From CAZUCD01 sp964618855 (lineage in GTDB: Bacteria; Sumerlaeota; Sumerlaeia; SLMS01; JANRJK01), in the NCBI GenBank assembly GCA_964618855.1, contig CAZUCD010000188.1, forward strand, positions 1 through 6,511: a stretch of DNA of 6,511 nucleotides. Direction: 5' to 3'. The notes beneath the pieces were generated by a model. That model made no database searches, was not told the origin of the DNA, and worked only from the letters and a program-made list of their open reading frames with translations. Made by a program: the position numbers and the translations under genes. Positions 4,166 to 6,511 of this stretch are shown here, piece after piece. Numbering within the stretch: the stretch's first letter is position 1; each line of letters opens with the position of its first letter.

Positions 4166-5500
4166 ATGGAAACGAAAAAGGCAGGGGCCCGGGACCAGAG
4201 GCCAAAGGCCGGGGGCAGGGGACCGGGGTTTGAGCGTGCGGGGCGCGGCCTCGGGGTGGCGATGATGGTGGGCCTGCTCGCCGGGTGCGACCAGGCGCGG
4301 GACGAGTATTCATACAAGCTGCCGAACCCGCCGCCGACGATGCCGCCGCCTGGGATGGCTCCCACGGGGCCGCCACAGCAGGCAGGCGCAGGGGCGCCCC
4401 GCCCGAGCGGGGCCGCGCTGGATGTCCCGCAGGCAGTGGCGATGGACTTCTCCGCAGAGAAGCCACCCACAGCGATGAAGATGCGCTCCGTTGAGGTCGC
4501 GGGCGTCGGCTTCTCCGTGCCGGAACTCTTCGAGGAAACAACGAGTGGCCGCCCAATGCGCGCGGCCGAGTTCCGCATCCCGGGGACCGACGACAGCACG
4601 GGGAGCGATGGCGAACTGGTGGTGTTCCACTTCGGCCCGGGTCAGGGCGGGACCCCCGCGGACAACATAGCGCGCTGGGTCCGCCAGTTCGCCGCGGAAG
4701 CGGACACTCCCCCGCCGCAGCACGGAAGGGGGACCGTTGGCGGGCTCGCGATTTCGTGGGTGATGGCCTTCGGGACGTACACCCCCGCCAGCATGGGGGG
4801 CGGTCCCTCAGCGCCCCAGCCGGGCAGCGGCCTGATCGGGCTGATCATCGAGGGCGGGCCGGAGGGCTCGCTGTTCATCAGGGCGACGGGACCCGCGCGG
4901 ACGGTCCTGGCGGCCGAGGCACCGATGAAGTGGTTGGCGGGCTCCGCGTCGGCCAAGGGCGGCGCACCCGCCGCGACTCCGGAACCCGCGCCGACACAGG
5001 GCATCGCCGTGGGCGAGCCCACGGGTGCGAACGACTTCGCCGTGGCGGGCCTGTTCCTGCCCGTGCCGCAGGGCTGGATCACGGACCGGCCCTCGGGCGG
5101 CATGCGCGCTGCGCAGTTCCTCATCAGCGAAGGGGACCAGTCGGCCGAGGTGGCGGTGTTCCACTTCGGCGCGGGACAAGGCGGCAGCGTGGAGGACAAT
5201 CTCTCGCGGTGGATCCGGCAGATCGCGCAGCCCGATGGTTCAGAGACGCAGGCCCGGCGGGAAAAGAACTCGTCGGGGAGCTTGACGATCCATCAGGTCA
5301 TCGCGGAGGGCACGTACACCCCGGCGGCGATGGGCGGCGCCCCCGCGCAGCCGCGCCCCGACACGCGTCTGCATGGGATCGTGGTGGAGGGCGGTCCCGA
5401 GGGGACAGTCTTCATCCGCGCAACAGGCCCGGCAAAGTTCCTGGCAGAGCACGAGGCGCAGGTCCGCGCCTTTGCGCTCGGCATCAGGGCGGGGGGTTAG
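4166..5500 (+). CDS. Lipoprotein with two copies of an unrecognised domain
   Basis: The protein has 444 residues. The signal peptide has an unusually long basic n-region (1-28), a short hydrophobic core GLGVAMMVGLL, and a classic lipobox LAGC with cysteine 41 as lipidation site. A proline-rich linker (52-82) follows. Two homologous domains of about 145 residues come next (112-257 and 290-440), joined by an Ala/Pro linker. Both carry FHFGxGQGG, DNxxRWxRQ, GTYTPAxMGG and EGGPEGxxFIRATGPA. I do not recognise this domain. A surface or periplasmic location is predicted. The ATG at 4166 is 5 bases after the kinase stop with only a weak Shine-Dalgarno site, suggesting translational coupling. In-frame GTG 4256 and ATG 4262 would leave too short a signal. 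Residues 4-21 come from a G-rich element. The gene is probably co-regulated with, and perhaps functionally tied to, the kinase. Confidence 0.85.
   Translation: METKKAGARDQRPKAGGRGPGFERAGRGLGVAMMVGLLAGCDQARDEYSYKLPNPPPTMPPPGMAPTGPPQQAGAGAPRPSGAALDVPQAVAMDFSAEKPPTAMKMRSVEVAGVGFSVPELFEETTSGRPMRAAEFRIPGTDDSTGSDGELVVFHFGPGQGGTPADNIARWVRQFAAEADTPPPQHGRGTVGGLAISWVMAFGTYTPASMGGGPSAPQPGSGLIGLIIEGGPEGSLFIRATGPARTVLAAEAPMKWLAGSASAKGGAPAATPEPAPTQGIAVGEPTGANDFAVAGLFLPVPQGWITDRPSGGMRAAQFLISEGDQSAEVAVFHFGAGQGGSVEDNLSRWIRQIAQPDGSETQARREKNSSGSLTIHQVIAEGTYTPAAMGGAPAQPRPDTRLHGIVVEGGPEGTVFIRATGPAKFLAEHEAQVRAFALGIRAGG
4175..4228. repeat. G-rich short dispersed element, copy B, inside a signal peptide
   Basis: On the plus strand a run of five A (4175-4179) precedes CAGGGGCCCGGGACC (4182-4196), AGGCCAAAGGCC (4199-4210) and GGCAGGGGACC (4214-4224). 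The layout matches copy A at 1038-1073. This copy is in frame and encodes lipoprotein residues 4-21 (KKAGARDQRPKAGGRGPG). Its codons (AAA, GCA, CCA, GGA) are less G/C-biased at the third position than the rest of the gene, consistent with sequence of intergenic origin absorbed into the gene. Confidence 0.45.
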
Positions 5501-6511
5501 GCTCCCCCCAACAACCGCCTCCACAATTGGGATTCCCGGTCCTCCTGTCGCCGGGCGGATGCGGAGTCCCACACGCCTGCGAATCGGTGGCGGAAGCACT
5601 CCATGAGGACGTACGGCCTCGTGGCTTCGGCCGGCGCGAGCGACGCGCCTTCGACACGCGGGTTCCTGTCGCCGCCTAGGTAGAGGCTTCGTTCGCATCG
5701 AGAGGCGACCGCGGCGGCCTCTTCCAGCGAGAGGCACGCGATGGGCCCGCCATCGCGACGTTGGCCGATCAACGAGACCGCATCGCGCAGGGCACCTGCC
5801 TCCACGGGGGGAGTGGCTTGGGTTATGTGCCATCGCCCGTTCCGCACCGGCCCGGCATAGCGGTGCCAACCGCTGGGCACTCCCGACCCACGGCGCCTGC
5901 CCGAAACCAGGATGATCCCGTCCAGCGCCGGCTGTGCGGCGAGTTGTCGCGCCGATTGCTCGATGACGTTTGCCTTCAGCCCGATGCCACCGTCGGCCTC
6001 CAGCACCACGTCTCCCCGCAATGTGCCCGAGGTGTGGGGCATGTCGAGCTTCGGCTTCACCAAGGCGCATCCACTTGCGACGAGTCCGATCTGCGCATCC
6101 GGGTCACAGAAGAGGGCAAGCCACGCGAGGTCCGCGGCCAAGGCGGCATCAAGCGAGAGGCCGGCGATGGCTGCCCGTGGCCGCTCCTCGTGCCGTCGGA
6201 GCAGTGCCGTGGCCGTGGTTGGGCGGGGGGGGCGGCGTCTGGGCCCCTCCGGTTCCGACGCGATGCCGATGATGCCCTCGGCGCCGATGAGGGTCAGCAC
6301 GCGAGGGAGGTCGCCCAAGTCCGAACCGGCTTCGTCGTCGCTGATCGACGCCCCGATCAGGACCTGCCGCAGCGCTACCGGGTCCGATCCGGCGGCCACC
6401 GTCCTCACGAGTCCCACGATTGCGTCCACCCGCGTGTCCCGCCCCTTGGTGCCCTTCCCCCAGTCGTCGGAGAACTCGTGCGGCCGGAAGTTCACGACGT
6501 TCGCGGGCGCG
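5497..6511 (-). CDS. Hypothetical protein, probably 5'-partial at the window edge
   Basis: At least 332 residues are visible from a GTG at 6493-6495. The frame stays open to the window end (A-P-A-N-V before the GTG) and no Shine-Dalgarno site precedes that GTG, so the true start may lie outside. The codon pattern supports a real gene, although CGA, CAA, GGA and AGG are commoner than in its neighbours. No signal peptide or membrane segment is evident. I do not recognise the family. A central stretch, GDVVLEADGGIGLKANVIEQ (161-180) followed by DGIILVSGRR (192-201), looks like alternating strands and helix, vaguely like a restriction-endonuclease-fold core, but a clear D...ExK triad is missing, so I make no functional call. 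The TAA (5497-5499) overlaps the convergent lipoprotein stop; no terminator separates the two genes. Confidence 0.75.
   Translation of the reverse strand, partial: APANVVNFRPHEFSDDWGKGTKGRDTRVDAIVGLVRTVAAGSDPVALRQVLIGASISDDEAGSDLGDLPRVLTLIGAEGIIGIASEPEGPRRRPPRPTTATALLRRHEERPRAAIAGLSLDAALAADLAWLALFCDPDAQIGLVASGCALVKPKLDMPHTSGTLRGDVVLEADGGIGLKANVIEQSARQLAAQPALDGIILVSGRRRGSGVPSGWHRYAGPVRNGRWHITQATPPVEAGALRDAVSLIGQRRDGGPIACLSLEEAAAVASRCERSLYLGGDRNPRVEGASLAPAEATRPYVLMECFRHRFAGVWDSASARRQEDRESQLWRRLLGGA

Noticed and set aside
4256..4258. In-frame GTG as alternative start of the twin-domain lipoprotein
   Set aside because: It would leave only about 10 residues before the lipobox cysteine and no positively charged n-region.
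3129..4556. Minus-strand open frame of 475 codons opposite the kinase
   Set aside because: The kinase frame carries every catalytic motif. The antisense translation is low-complexity Arg/Pro/Ala/Leu with no recognisable domain.
4756..5679. Plus-strand open frame of 307 codons overlapping the twin-domain lipoprotein
   Set aside because: It is an out-of-frame reading of the lipoprotein gene and runs antisense into the next gene; its Gly/Arg-rich composition marks a shadow.
1..6511. tRNA or rRNA genes, CRISPR arrays, insertion sequences
   Set aside because: No cloverleaf-like segment, regularly spaced direct repeats, transposase motifs or terminal inverted repeats were seen on either strand.

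Overview
This is a GC-rich bacterial chromosomal window with eight coding regions. Their third codon positions are dominated by G or C. The gene content (a str-type ribosomal operon, a Hanks-type kinase fused to a cyclic-nucleotide sensor, two lipoproteins built from duplicated domains, and short G-rich intergenic elements) suggests a planctomycete-like organism, perhaps Phycisphaerae. That assignment rests on general resemblance, not on a database match.

Left part, minus strand (1-1600), read right to left: a short zf-RING_7-type zinc-ribbon protein (1600-1283); a small unknown protein whose ATG overlaps the zinc-ribbon stop as TGATG (1283-1065); a 121-base leader; rpsL (uS12, 943-566); and rpsG (uS7, 520-2). 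fusA and tuf often follow in this operon and would lie off the left edge. The ribosomal genes have good Shine-Dalgarno sites. A TTGACA-N16-TATCCT promoter near 1713-1740 points towards the zinc-ribbon gene.

Middle, plus strand (1601-5500): a 299-base divergent intergenic region carrying the leftward promoter, an operator-like dyad and a long leader hairpin; an exported lipoprotein with two YCII-like domains (1900-2625); a soluble Ser/Thr kinase with a C-terminal cyclic-nucleotide-binding domain (2736-4160); and, only 5 bases later, a lipoprotein made of two copies of an unrecognised domain of about 145 residues (4166-5500). The kinase and second lipoprotein are almost certainly one operon. 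The YCII gene, 110 bases upstream on the same strand, may belong to it.

Right part, minus strand (5497-6511): an unrecognised protein running off the right edge, converging on the lipoprotein operon with a 4-base overlap of stop codons.

The most interesting candidate system is the trio of YCII-duplicate lipoprotein, kinase-cNMP sensor and twin-domain lipoprotein. A cytosolic kinase that may respond to cyclic nucleotides is co-encoded with exported proteins that are each internally duplicated. A second theme is a G-rich element present twice. One copy appears to supply the C-terminal tail of a small protein, and the other the signal-peptide n-region of a lipoprotein.
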